Below are positions 32,408 through 41,437 of a stretch of DNA of 55,999 bases, piece by piece (position 1 is the first letter of the stretch; every line of letters starts with the position of its first letter). The notes under the pieces are model-generated. The model made no database searches. It was given only the letters and a program-made list of their open reading frames with translations, and was not told the origin of the DNA. The translations under genes and the position numbers were made by a program. Source of the DNA: an uncultured Bacteroidota bacterium (lineage in GTDB: Bacteria; Bacteroidota; Bacteroidia; Flavobacteriales; Flavobacteriaceae); the NCBI GenBank assembly GCA_903861155.1, contig CAIOTL010000244.1:1-55999 (forward strand). Direction: 5' to 3'.

Positions 32408-33022
32408 TGGTTAAATAACCATTGCAACATATATATTTTTTACAATTAACTTGTACTATAGTATCTTTCGAATTAAGTAAAATTCACAGAAAAAATATCA
32501 AACTTTTTTGTGAATTTTTTTTAAACGTGCTTGTAGTTTTTCCTGTTCTAAAATGGAATTAAGAGTAAATATTGTTTTTGCTTAAAAACACTAAAGAACC
32601 AAAACAAATTCTTCTCTGTTTCTATGAAAATAGAAACTTATTTTAACTTCGAAATAACAATAAATAATACTAAATTTGTTAGTTATCTTAAAAATAAGTC
32701 GTTTTTTTTAACGCAAACATTGTCATCTAAGTCAATTTAAGTGTTGTTTTTGAAAAATAAGCAAAATTTTTAATTATAAAAATAACATTGATTTATTTGT
32801 CAAATTAAACTTTATCAATTAGCGATTTTTTACTGTAGATAAAATGATCTATATTCTCAAATTTCAAACGATTTAGCAACATTTTTTGATTTATAAATCA
32901 AATTAATGGCGGTTTTGCTATGGATTTTATGCTCTTTACAAAAAAATACTTAAATTAGCAATATTATCAATAAAGATAATATCACGCCTATTTTTTATGA
33001 ATGAATCCTTAAATTTATTACA
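32408..33022. other. Intergenic region upstream of ppc
   Basis: These 615 bp of AT-rich sequence have no gene. An AATGGTTA/TAACCATT hairpin lies right at the cysK stop (32405-32422), and an intrinsic terminator lies at 32478-32524. No convincing ppc promoter was found. The length leaves room for regulation of ppc. Confidence 0.5.
32478..32524 (+). terminator. Intrinsic terminator of cysK
   Basis: AAATTCACA plus an A tract pairs with TTTTTTGTGAATTT, then a run of T residues. Confidence 0.8.
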
Positions 33023-35737
33023 ATGAAAAAAAAGATTGAGGCCATTGGAATCCAAAAAACCAAGGACGACTTAAATTTTTTAATGTCTTGTTACAAAGAA
33101 ATGTTGATAGACTTGCATGAGGCCGAAATTGCCGACCTCTTAAAGAAGTCTGACTATAAAAAAAAAGAAATTGAGAGCAGAAAAGTTTCAGATGAGAAAC
33201 TTATACAGGCGCTAAGCATCTATTTTCAATTAACAAACTTAGTGGAAGAAAATGCAGCAACACAATTTCGTAGGAATTTAGAAGACGATATGGGCATATC
33301 GGCCATTCGAGGTTCTTGGGGAGAAACATTCAAAATTTGGAAAAATCAAGGGATTAGTGAAGCAGAAATGTCAGAGGTGATATCGACTCTGAGCGTAATG
33401 CCTGTCCTAACTGCTCACCCAACAGAAGCAAAACGTGTTTCCGTTTTAGAACTACATAGAGAACTTTATCTGCTGTTAGTAAAAAACGAAAACAACATTT
33501 GGACTAAAACAGAAAGAAACACAATTAAAGAAAAAATAAAAACGCTATTGGAACGTTGGTGGCGTACAGGTGAAGTTTATTTGGAAAAACCAGACTTAAT
33601 TGCAGAACGTAATAATGTTATCTATTATTTTAGCAAAGTATTTCCACAAGCCTTACAGCAAAGTGATGAGCAATTAAAAAACTCATGGATTACTATGGGC
33701 TTAAATCCAAAAAAGCTAACTCAACCTGAACAATTTCCTCTATTGCATTTTGGGAACTGGGTAGGAGGAGACAGAGATGGACATCCTTTTGTAACGCCTG
33801 ATGTTACAAAAAGCACATTAGCATTACTTAGGAGTACTGCATTGTCATTGTTACACGAAAAAATGATTTCGTTAGGATCTCGTATGACTTTGTCTAATAC
33901 CAATAATTTCGTTCCAAAAATACTTCAGGAAGCTATACATTTAAAAGCTAAAGCATTAGGAGAAGTTGGAGAAAAAGCTGTTAATCGTAATCCAATGGAG
34001 CCTTGGCGGCAATATATTAACCTGTTAATTATTCGTCTTGAAAATACCATTGCTGATAAACGGGATGTTGCAAGCGCCTTCTATGCAACACCGGCTGCGC
34101 TTCAATCGGATTTAAAATTACTTAGAGTAACTTTACAAGAAATTGGAGCTTACAAGATTGCAGAAGAATTACTTTTTCCTGTAGAGCGTCACTTACAATG
34201 TTTCGGATTCCATCTTGCTAAATTAGATATTAGACAAAACAGTAATTATCATGAAATAGCCGTAAGTCAAATATTGAAAACAGCTGGTTATGAAGACCAT
34301 GATTTCACTAATTGGGAGGAGAATAAACGTGTTCAATTTATTAGCAAAGAATTGCAGACCAATCGTCCTTTTATTGTGTCTGGCACCACTTGTGGAGTAG
34401 AATCTGACAGCGTATTAGGGTATTTTAAAGTACTTCGTCAATACATCGATTTGTATGGTACGGATGGTATTGGCACATTGATTGTAAGTATGACTAGACA
34501 ATTGAGTGATTTATTGGTAATATATCTTTTCATGCGCGAAGTTGGTATTTTAGATCAATCTATTAAAGTAGCTCCTTTATTAGAAACCATACAAGATTTG
34601 GAAAATGGAAATGAAATATTAGACACTTTCTTAAGTCATCCCATTACTCACAAACGCATGCAATTTATGCCAGAAGTTCAAGAAGTAATGCTTGGATATA
34701 GTGACAGTAATAAAGATGGTGGGATTTTGGCAAGTCGTTGGAATATTTACAAAGCTGAAAAAAGACTTACTGAAATAGGAGACAAACACAAAGTTAAATT
34801 ATGCTATTTCCATGGCATAGGCGGCACTATTAGCCGAGGTGGAGGTCAATACAACCGGTTTTTAGAAAGTATGCCGTCAAAAGCGGTAAGCGGAAATATA
34901 AAGTTGACTATTCAAGGAGAAACGATTTCTCAGCAACTTGCGAATCCGATGAATGCAACTTACAATTTAGAAATGTTGCTTTCAGGAACAGCTCGTCAGA
35001 CAATGAGGGGGCAAATAATTGCAAAAGGCAGTGAATTTCCATTTCAAATTTTGGAACGTCTTGCCACCTGGTCTGCAGATTATTTCCAAAGCTTAATAAA
35101 TCACCCTGATTTCATTACTTTTTATGGAGAAGCAACGCCAATAGATGTTTTAGAGCACAACAAAATTGGATCACGTCCTGCTAGACGTTCTGGCAAACGT
35201 TCACTTGCAGATTTAAGGGCCATTCCTTGGGTTTTTAGTTGGAATCAATCTCGTTTCAATCTAACAGGATGGATTGGTATTGGCTTCGCTATTAAAAAAC
35301 TACATGACGAATCCCCATCAGATTACAAACTGCTTAAAGATTCAATGAATGATTGGCCGTTTTTAAGATATATGCTTATTCACGTAGAAACCAATTTGAT
35401 TATTGCCGATACTACTATTATGCAAGAATATGCAGCATTAGTAAAAGACGAAAATGTTAAAAATCACTTTATGCAAATGATTTTAAAAGATCATTCAGAA
35501 GGTATAAAACAAATTGAAGCCATTTTTGGAGAACCGTTGAAAAACCGTAGAATAAATCAATTAGAGAACTTACATAAAAGAGAAACTGAGTTGAAAATTC
35601 TTCATAAACTTCAAGTTAAATACATGAAAGAATGGAGAGAAATTAAAGATGAGAATCCAGAAAAAGCAGAAAAATTATTAACTAAACTTTTATCTCTTAT
35701 CAATTCTATCTCTAGCGGATTGAAAAGCACAGGTTGA
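33023..35737 (+). CDS. ppc: Phosphoenolpyruvate carboxylase
   Basis: A 904-residue enzyme that makes oxaloacetate from PEP and bicarbonate, the main anaplerotic reaction. Catalytic regions are VLTAHPTEAKR (about 129-139, with the active His), GNWVGGDRDGHPFVTPDVT (about 243-261), LGYSDSNKDGG and CYFHGIGGTISRGGGQ (about 592-607, the flexible active-site loop). The protein ends ISSGLKSTG; the C-terminal glycine is conserved in the family. The ATG at 33023 follows a long AT-rich region. A bidirectional hairpin terminator follows. Confidence 0.97.
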   Translation: MKKKIEAIGIQKTKDDLNFLMSCYKEMLIDLHEAEIADLLKKSDYKKKEIESRKVSDEKLIQALSIYFQLTNLVEENAATQFRRNLEDDMGISAIRGSWGETFKIWKNQGISEAEMSEVISTLSVMPVLTAHPTEAKRVSVLELHRELYLLLVKNENNIWTKTERNTIKEKIKTLLERWWRTGEVYLEKPDLIAERNNVIYYFSKVFPQALQQSDEQLKNSWITMGLNPKKLTQPEQFPLLHFGNWVGGDRDGHPFVTPDVTKSTLALLRSTALSLLHEKMISLGSRMTLSNTNNFVPKILQEAIHLKAKALGEVGEKAVNRNPMEPWRQYINLLIIRLENTIADKRDVASAFYATPAALQSDLKLLRVTLQEIGAYKIAEELLFPVERHLQCFGFHLAKLDIRQNSNYHEIAVSQILKTAGYEDHDFTNWEENKRVQFISKELQTNRPFIVSGTTCGVESDSVLGYFKVLRQYIDLYGTDGIGTLIVSMTRQLSDLLVIYLFMREVGILDQSIKVAPLLETIQDLENGNEILDTFLSHPITHKRMQFMPEVQEVMLGYSDSNKDGGILASRWNIYKAEKRLTEIGDKHKVKLCYFHGIGGTISRGGGQYNRFLESMPSKAVSGNIKLTIQGETISQQLANPMNATYNLEMLLSGTARQTMRGQIIAKGSEFPFQILERLATWSADYFQSLINHPDFITFYGEATPIDVLEHNKIGSRPARRSGKRSLADLRAIPWVFSWNQSRFNLTGWIGIGFAIKKLHDESPSDYKLLKDSMNDWPFLRYMLIHVETNLIIADTTIMQEYAALVKDENVKNHFMQMILKDHSEGIKQIEAIFGEPLKNRRINQLENLHKRETELKILHKLQVKYMKEWREIKDENPEKAEKLLTKLLSLINSISSGLKSTG

Positions 35738-35769
35738 TACGCTATAGTATTATCGCAGGCTCCTAGCCT

Positions 35770-35800
35770 AAAAAAAGCCTTTCGGGGCTTTTTTTTCTGT
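35770..35800. terminator. Bidirectional intrinsic terminator after ppc
   Basis: AAAAAAGCC pairs with GGGGCTTTTTT over a TTTC loop, with A and T tracts on either side. Confidence 0.85.
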
Positions 35801-35915
35801 GTTTTGTCCAAAACATTTTGTTTTAAGTAGCTAAGTTAATTTGAAATCACAAACTACAAAAATAAAGACATTCAATTTTGTTTTTTACAACCTCTGGGAG
35901 TTCAAGAAGAATGAA

Positions 35916-35952
35916 AACAAAAAACCCGTTTCTCACGAAACGGGTTTTGTAA
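35916..35952 (-). terminator. Intrinsic terminator of rplU-rpmA
   Basis: On the minus strand AAAACCCGTTTC pairs with GAAACGGGTTTT over a GTGA loop, followed by T residues. Confidence 0.85.
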
Positions 35953-35968
35953 TTATTGAGAAAATCAA

Positions 35969-36235
35969 TTATGCTTCAACTTCGAATGGAAGTATAGATA
36001 CATACGATTTATTATCTCTTTTCTTTTGGAAGAAAACAACTCCATCTACTCTTGCGTGTAGGGTGTGATCTTTACTAATGTAAACGTTTTCACCTGGATT
36101 ATGTTTTGAACCTCTTTGTCTTACGATGATGTTCCCTGCAATAGCAGCTTGTCCACCAAAAATCTTAACGCCTAAACGTTTTGATTCTGATTCTCTACCA
36201 TTCTTGGAACTACCGACACCTTTCTTGTGAGCCAT
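35969..36235 (-). CDS. rpmA: 50S ribosomal protein L27 (bL27)
   Basis: An 88-residue protein of normal length. The N-terminus [24 protein letters not shown] reaches the peptidyl-transferase centre in the ribosome; there is no cleaved N-terminal extension of the Firmicutes type. The conserved [18 protein letters not shown] segment (about 35-52) is present. It follows rplU by 23 nt on the minus strand, the universal L21-L27 order, and ends in a strong terminator. Confidence 0.97.
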   Translation of the reverse strand: MAHKKGVGSSKNGRESESKRLGVKIFGGQAAIAGNIIVRQRGSKHNPGENVYISKDHTLHARVDGVVFFQKKRDNKSYVSILPFEVEA

Positions 36236-36258
36236 GACGTATTAGTTTTATTTTGTTA

Positions 36259-36690
36259 TTATTCTTGTGTGTCTTCTTTTTTAGCTTTTGGAGCTTTTTT
36301 TACTTTAGGAGCTGCATCTGCAACTTCTTCTGTAGCAACTTCAGCTTCTGCTTTTTTCGGAGCTGCTTTTTTAGCACCTGATGCAGTAATACCTTCAATT
36401 ACAATTTGAGTAAGATACTGTCTGTGACCGTTTCTCTTTTTGTAACCTTTTCTTCTTTTCTTTTTGAAAACGATTACTTTATCTCCTTTTAAGTGTTGTA
36501 ACACTTTAGCTTCTACTGAAGCACCTTCTATAGCTGGGGCGCCTATTGTGATTGTACCGTTGTCGTCTAACAAATAAACTTTGTCGAAAGAAACTTTAGT
36601 TCCTTCTTCATTTGCCAAACGGTGAACGTAAACCTTTAGGTCTTTGCTAACTTTAAACTGTTGCCCTGCTATCTCTACGATTGCATACAT
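36259..36690 (-). CDS. rplU: 50S ribosomal protein L21 (bL21) with C-terminal extension
   Basis: A 143-residue L21. The first about 103 residues are the standard domain, with MYAIVEIAGQQFKV, VHRLANEEG and KKKRRKGYKKRNGHRQYLTQIVIEGI. The remaining about 40 residues form a charged Ala/Lys/Glu tail (KKAAPKKAEAEVATEEVADA onward), absent from E. coli L21 but common in Bacteroidota; it is probably disordered. It is first in the rplU-rpmA operon behind a clear promoter. Confidence 0.96.
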   Translation of the reverse strand: MYAIVEIAGQQFKVSKDLKVYVHRLANEEGTKVSFDKVYLLDDNGTITIGAPAIEGASVEAKVLQHLKGDKVIVFKKKRRKGYKKRNGHRQYLTQIVIEGITASGAKKAAPKKAEAEVATEEVADAAPKVKKAPKAKKEDTQE

Positions 36691-36720
36691 AACAAATTGT
36701 TTTATAAATTTTTAAGGTTG

Positions 36721-36750
36721 CAAATATACAATTAAATATTTATCCTGCAA
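36721..36750 (-). promoter_or_regulatory. Predicted promoter of rplU-rpmA
   Basis: On the minus strand TTG (36750-36748), 19-nt spacer, TATATTTG (36728-36721), about 30 nt before the rplU ATG. Confidence 0.65.
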
Positions 36751-36867
36751 TTAGTTCCTTCAAAAAAATAATCGAATTCTTTTTACCTTGGTTTTCAATG
36801 GTTTTACAATGGTTTTCAGCCGTTTTATTAGAATAAAATCGTAAAATTTTTAACAAAATCTGAATCA

Positions 36868-36900
36868 TTTGCCATTCCTGATTAAAAAAAAGTATTTTTG
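36868..36900 (+). promoter_or_regulatory. Predicted promoter of the M16 protease pair
   Basis: TTTG (36868-36871), 21-nt spacer, TATTTTTG (36893-36900), about 50 nt before the first ATG. Confidence 0.6.
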
Positions 36901-36953
36901 GTGTAACAATAATTCTTTTATTTCCTGATGAAAATAAAAATTTATTAATTCCT

Positions 36954-38279
36954 ATGAAAAATTTAATAATGACTTTAATAACAACGCTTATGCTTGGAGG
37001 AATTGCTCAGGCCCAAAAAGTAGTTTTCGAAGAATATAATTTAGACAATGGCCTGCATGTTATTTTGCATAATGACCCTTCGGCTCCCGTAGTTATAACT
37101 TCGGTAATGTACCATGTGGGTTCAAAAGACGAAAACCCGGAAAGAAACGGATTTGCACACTTTTTCGAACATTTATTATTCGAAGGAACCCAAAACATCA
37201 AACGTGGTGAATGGTTCAAGATTGTGTCTTCGAATGGAGGAATAAACAACGCCAACACTTCGGATGACCGAACTTATTACTACGAAGTTTTTCCTTCGAA
37301 CAATCTAGAATTGGGACTTTGGATGGAATCTGAAAGGATGATGCATCCTATAATCAATCAAATTGGCGTCGACACTCAAAACGGAGTTATAAAAGAGGAA
37401 AAAAGAACCGTTTTCGACAATCGCCCTTATGGAAATTATATTGCCGTTGTAAAAGAAAATATGTTTAAAAATCATCCGTATCGTTGGACAACCATTGGTT
37501 CTATGAAAGATTTAGATGCCGCAACTCTTGAAGAATTTCAAGCTTTCCATAAAAAATTCTATATTCCTAACAATGCTGTTTTAGTTGTTGCCGGTGATTT
37601 CGAGAAAAAACAAGCCAAGAAATGGATTCAAAAGTATTTTGGAACAATTCCAAAAGGTCAAGATTTAAAAAAACAAATTTTTGCCGAAAAACCAATAACA
37701 CAAAAAATAAATGCTACCTACGAAGACCCAAATATAAAGATTCCAATGCTTGTTGCGTCTTATAGAACTCCTTCGATGAAAACTAGGGATGCAAGAGTTT
37801 TAGAAATGATTTCTTCTTTATTAAGTAATGGGAAAAGCTCTATATTATATAAAAAAATTGTTGATGATAAAAAAATGGCGCTACAAATTGGCGCATTTAC
37901 CTATAGCCAAGAAGATTATGGAATGTATATTATTTATGGCCTTCCACTTGGGAAAGGCACAACCGCGAACCTATTAAAAGAAATAGACGAAGAAATTGCA
38001 AAATTGCAAACAGAATTAATTTCCGAAAAAGATTTTGAAAAATTACAAAATATAATTGACAATCAATTTGTAAACAGCAATACAAATGTGGAAGGAATTG
38101 CCGAAAATCTAGCAAAATACTATTTACTTTATGGCGATATAAATTTGATTAATACCGAGGTTGAACTTTTTCATTCCATTACTCGGGAAGAAATTAGGGA
38201 TGCCGCCAAAAAATATTTAAATCCAAATCAAAGATTAATCTTAGATTATGTTCCCGTTAAAGATCAAGTTCAAAACTAA
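36954..38279 (+). CDS. M16 family metallopeptidase, catalytically competent subunit
   Basis: A 441-residue secreted zinc protease of the pitrilysin/insulinase type. The signal peptide MKNLIMTLITTLMLGGIAQA is followed by the inverted zinc motif HFFEHLLFEG (HxxEH) at about residues 68-77, with the downstream Glu in the GVIKEEKRTVFDNRPYG region. The C-terminal half is the second M16 domain. Its partner, encoded 13 nt downstream, lacks the zinc motif, so the two probably form an active/inactive heterodimer in the periplasm. The ATG at 36954 opens directly on the signal peptide. Confidence 0.93.
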   Translation: MKNLIMTLITTLMLGGIAQAQKVVFEEYNLDNGLHVILHNDPSAPVVITSVMYHVGSKDENPERNGFAHFFEHLLFEGTQNIKRGEWFKIVSSNGGINNANTSDDRTYYYEVFPSNNLELGLWMESERMMHPIINQIGVDTQNGVIKEEKRTVFDNRPYGNYIAVVKENMFKNHPYRWTTIGSMKDLDAATLEEFQAFHKKFYIPNNAVLVVAGDFEKKQAKKWIQKYFGTIPKGQDLKKQIFAEKPITQKINATYEDPNIKIPMLVASYRTPSMKTRDARVLEMISSLLSNGKSSILYKKIVDDKKMALQIGAFTYSQEDYGMYIIYGLPLGKGTTANLLKEIDEEIAKLQTELISEKDFEKLQNIIDNQFVNSNTNVEGIAENLAKYYLLYGDINLINTEVELFHSITREEIRDAAKKYLNPNQRLILDYVPVKDQVQN

Positions 38280-38292
38280 GACAGTTCAAATC

Positions 38293-39708
38293 ATGAAAAA
38301 AACAAGTATACTATTATTCATTTTGCTCTTAACTGGAATTATGCAAGCACAAGACCGTACACAACCCAAACCTGGAAATGCTCCAGTTGTACATATCAAA
38401 AAGCCCCAAACGTTTGTATTGGAAAACGGCTTAAAAGTAATGATTGTCGAAGATCATAAATTACCACGAGTAATTTGCAATCTTACTTTAGACAACGCTC
38501 CTTTTGCCGAAGAAAACAAAAAAGGAGTCGACGAATTGAGCAGTCATTTAATTGGGAATGGCTCTAAAAAAATCTCAAAAGACGCCTTTAACGAAGAGTT
38601 AGATTTTTTTGGCGCCGATATGAGTTTTAGTTCACAAGGTGCTTTTGCCAGTTCCCTTTCTAAATATGCTGGTCGAGTATTAGAGATGATGGCAGATGGC
38701 GCATTGAATCCTAATTTTACTCAAATAGAATTTGACAAAGAAAAAGCTAAACTTTTGGAAGGACTTAAAGCCCAAGAAAAAAGTGTTCCAGCAATTGCCA
38801 ATAGAGTTGTTAATGTTTTAGCCTTTGGAAAAAACCACCCTTCGGGTGAATATACTTCCGAAGAAACACTAAAAAATGTTACCCTCGCCGATATTGAAGC
38901 CAATTATCAAAACTATTTCGTGCCCGAAAATGCTTATTTAGTAATCATTGGCGATATAAAATACAAGAATGTCAAACCTGTCGTTGAAAAATTGTTTGGT
39001 TCTTGGGAAAAAAGAAGTATCCCAAAACTAACTTACGCCGCGCCAGAAGATGTTCCCTTTACCCAAATTAATTTTGTCGATGTGCCAAATGCCGTCCAAT
39101 CAGAAGTTTCATTGGTAAACACCGTACATTTAAAAATGAGTGATCCCGATTTTTTCCCTGCAGTAATAGCAACTTATATTCTTGGCGGAGATTTCAACAG
39201 TTATTTAAACATGAATTTAAGAGAGAAACACGGGTGGACTTATGGCGCTAACGCAATCATTGGAGCGGGTAAATATGTTACAAAATTAAGGTCAGCATCA
39301 GCGGTTAGGAGCACCGTTACGGATAGTGCCGTTGTAGAATTTATCAAGGAAATTAAAAGAATCAGAACCGAAAACGTAAGTGACGAAGTACTTGCAAATG
39401 TAAAAGCAGGTTACATCGGGCGATTTGTAATGAAGGTTCAACAACCCCAAGCGGTAGCTCGATATGCATTAAATATAGAAACAGAAGCTCTTCCAGAGAA
39501 TTTTTACGAGAATTACATCAAAACTATAAATGCCGTTACGGTCGAAGATGTGAAACGTGCAGCCAATAAATATTTTCTTATCGACAACACACGAATTGTA
39601 ATTGCAGGAAAAGGTTCAGATGTTATTCATGGTTTGGAAACCTTGAATATTCCAATATTTTATTTTGATAAATATGGAAACCCCGTAGAGAAACCTGTTT
39701 TAAAATAA
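38293..39708 (+). CDS. M16 family protein, non-catalytic subunit
   Basis: A 471-residue secreted M16-fold protein. The signal peptide starts at the ATG at 38293 (MKKTSILLFILLLTGIMQAQ), preferred over an in-frame ATG 15 codons upstream inside the previous gene. At the position of HxxEH it reads GVDELSSHLIGNGS, so the zinc ligands are missing. The substrate-binding signature LREKHGWTYGANA (about residues 316-328) and the NVKAGYIGRFVMK region of the second domain are retained. It is the classical second partner of the preceding protease. Confidence 0.92.
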   Translation: MKKTSILLFILLLTGIMQAQDRTQPKPGNAPVVHIKKPQTFVLENGLKVMIVEDHKLPRVICNLTLDNAPFAEENKKGVDELSSHLIGNGSKKISKDAFNEELDFFGADMSFSSQGAFASSLSKYAGRVLEMMADGALNPNFTQIEFDKEKAKLLEGLKAQEKSVPAIANRVVNVLAFGKNHPSGEYTSEETLKNVTLADIEANYQNYFVPENAYLVIIGDIKYKNVKPVVEKLFGSWEKRSIPKLTYAAPEDVPFTQINFVDVPNAVQSEVSLVNTVHLKMSDPDFFPAVIATYILGGDFNSYLNMNLREKHGWTYGANAIIGAGKYVTKLRSASAVRSTVTDSAVVEFIKEIKRIRTENVSDEVLANVKAGYIGRFVMKVQQPQAVARYALNIETEALPENFYENYIKTINAVTVEDVKRAANKYFLIDNTRIVIAGKGSDVIHGLETLNIPIFYFDKYGNPVEKPVLK

Positions 39709-39728
39709 AAATACCCAGCTTAAAAGAA

Positions 39729-39769
39729 CTAACAATAAAGGCTGTCCGAAATACAACCTTTATTGTTAG
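39729..39769. terminator. Perfect 13-bp inverted repeat between converging genes
   Basis: CTAACAATAAAGG (39729-39741) pairs exactly with CCTTTATTGTTAG (39757-39769), with a 15-nt loop. No T tract follows on either strand, so it may be a Rho-independent terminator of low quality or an mRNA-end protector. Confidence 0.5.
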
Positions 39770-39783
39770 TCCCAAATCTGAAA

Positions 39784-40650
39784 TTATTTCTTGGCCGACA
39801 AATAAACTCCAATTAAAATGATAAAAGCACCCAGAAACTGAATTGGTGTCAGCATTTCGTTATCTAACAATCCCCAAAAGAAAGCAACAATTGGAATTAA
39901 ATAAGTTACTGAAGTAGCAAAAACTGGCGATGACATTTGTATCAGTTTAAAAAAAAGAACATTCGCAATTCCTGTTCCTACAACACCCAATATCATAATA
40001 AACAAAACAGAATGCTGTACTTTTTCTATATGAATTACTTCGAAAAAACCAGAGAAAAACAAAATCAAAAAAGCGGGGAGAAATAAAACGGTGAAATTTC
40101 CTGTCGTTATACTCAAAGGACTCAAATCAGACAGAAACCTCTTGATGAGATTTACATTTATGGCATAACAAATGGTTGCAATTATGACCAATATTGCATA
40201 ATAATAATTATGTCCAGGATTATTCATCGCGCCGTTAAGCACTAAAAGAACACTTCCGATGAGTCCAATAAAAACACCCCATATTTGTCTTTTTTGAAAA
40301 CTTATTCCAAAAAAAAGCGCTCCCAAAATTAGGGTGTTCAAAGGAGTCAAAGCATTTAAAATTGCAGTGATAGAACTGTCAATTTCTGTTTCTGCAATGG
40401 CAAAAAGATAGGCTGGAGTAAAAGTCCCAAATAATGAAGTCAATGCAATATATTTCCATTTGTTTTTGGGAATTTTAGACAGACTTTTAAAACCTATTAT
40501 CAACAAAAAAATAGCAGCAAATAGGATTCGCAACGAGCCCAATTGCATTGCGGTCAAACCAATCAATCCTTTTTTTATCAATATAAAGGAACTTCCCCAA
40601 ATCAAGGAAAGAACAATCAAGTAAATCCATTTTAACTCTTTTGAAAACAT
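39784..40650 (-). CDS. EamA/DMT superfamily transporter
   Basis: A 288-residue inner-membrane protein with ten predicted helices arranged as two EamA repeats. The first opens WIYLIVLSLIWGSSFILIKKGL, the second YAILVIIATICYAINVNLIKRFL, and it ends FLGAFIILIGVYLSAKK. The repeat borders TSLFGTFTPAYLFAIAETEI and ILGVVGTGIANVLFFKLIQ are typical. DMT proteins export or exchange small metabolites such as amino acids; the substrate is not evident. It lies between, and reads against, the M16 pair. Confidence 0.9.
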   Translation of the reverse strand: MFSKELKWIYLIVLSLIWGSSFILIKKGLIGLTAMQLGSLRILFAAIFLLIIGFKSLSKIPKNKWKYIALTSLFGTFTPAYLFAIAETEIDSSITAILNALTPLNTLILGALFFGISFQKRQIWGVFIGLIGSVLLVLNGAMNNPGHNYYYAILVIIATICYAINVNLIKRFLSDLSPLSITTGNFTVLFLPAFLILFFSGFFEVIHIEKVQHSVLFIMILGVVGTGIANVLFFKLIQMSSPVFATSVTYLIPIVAFFWGLLDNEMLTPIQFLGAFIILIGVYLSAKK

Positions 40651-40759
40651 AAAACCAAATTTTGGCTCAAAATTGTAATAATTTTATGAATTAGCATTAC
40701 TTTTTTTTACTAATTTTATCGGCAATAACAAGATTATAAATCTTTTAAATAGAATTACA

Positions 40760-41125
40760 ATGAACTTTTCCAAATCAATTTTAACGATAACTCTTGCTAG
40801 CCTTTTGTTTGTAGGGTGTAAGGAAAAAACAAAAGAAACTATTTCAGTTTCAAACGCCCCAAAAGTTAAAAAGGAAATAGTGAGCACAAATCTTCAAACA
40901 GCAAGTTTCACCATCAACGGAATGACTTGTGCAATAGGTTGTGCCAAAACAATTGAGGAGGAATTAAACGGACTTGAAGGTGTACAAAAAGCAACGGTTA
41001 ATTTCGAAAAGAAATCAGCAACCGTTTTCTTTGACAAAACTATTCTAACTCCCGAAAACATTGCCAAAGTGGTCGAAGCGACAGGCGATGGAAAAACATA
41101 TAAAGTTTCGAATATGAAGTCGTAA
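40760..41125 (+). CDS. Lipoprotein with heavy-metal-associated (HMA) domain
   Basis: A 121-residue lipoprotein: signal MNFSKSILTITLASLLFVGC with the lipidated Cys at about residue 20. An HMA domain follows at about residues 49-115, with INGMTCAIGCAKTIEEEL carrying the CxxxC-like metal site (C-A-I-G-C instead of the usual C-x-x-C). A beta-alpha-beta-beta-alpha pattern follows it. Typical HMA domains carry Cu(I), Hg or Zn; the extra residue between the cysteines is a small change seen in periplasmic relatives. It probably buffers or delivers metal at the envelope. Confidence 0.85.
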   Translation: MNFSKSILTITLASLLFVGCKEKTKETISVSNAPKVKKEIVSTNLQTASFTINGMTCAIGCAKTIEEELNGLEGVQKATVNFEKKSATVFFDKTILTPENIAKVVEATGDGKTYKVSNMKS

Positions 41126-41212
41126 AAAAGGTAAATTCTATCTATATATTATCGGAAAAAAATCTTGTTTTTATAGTTTTAAAGCGAACTCACGTTCTTT
41201 CAATAAATTACA

Positions 41213-41247
41213 CAAAAAAAGCTTCTCAAAATTGAGAAGCTTTTTTT
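41213..41247. terminator. Bidirectional intrinsic terminator
   Basis: AAAAGCTTCTCAA pairs with TTGAGAAGCTTTT, with A and T tracts. It ends tRNA-Leu (minus) and possibly the HMA gene (plus). Confidence 0.85.
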
Positions 41248-41248
41248 G

Positions 41249-41330
41249 TGCGGGTAATAGGACTCGAACCTACACGCCTTGCGGCACCAGATCCTAAGTC
41301 TGGCATGTCTACCAATTTCACCATACCCGC
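41249..41330 (-). tRNA. tRNA-Leu (anticodon TAA)
   Basis: On the minus strand GCGGGTA pairs with TACCCGC as acceptor stem. The class II variable arm (TGCCGCAAGGCGT region) is present. The anticodon stem CCAGA/TCTGG encloses CTTAGGA, giving anticodon TAA. The T arm contains GGTTCGAGTCC. Length about 82 nt, as expected for tRNA-Leu. Confidence 0.95.
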
Positions 41331-41437
41331 AAAATTGTGAGTGCAAATATAAGCATATCTTCTAACTTTCAAAGCAATTTGCCTAAAAATATTCGGTCTC
41401 TTTTTTGTAATTTTGAAACTCTAAAAAATAACAAATA

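Noticed and set aside
35841..36068. 75-codon frame on the plus strand before rpmA
   Set aside because: It runs through the rpmA terminator and the antisense of rpmA, so it is not a gene.
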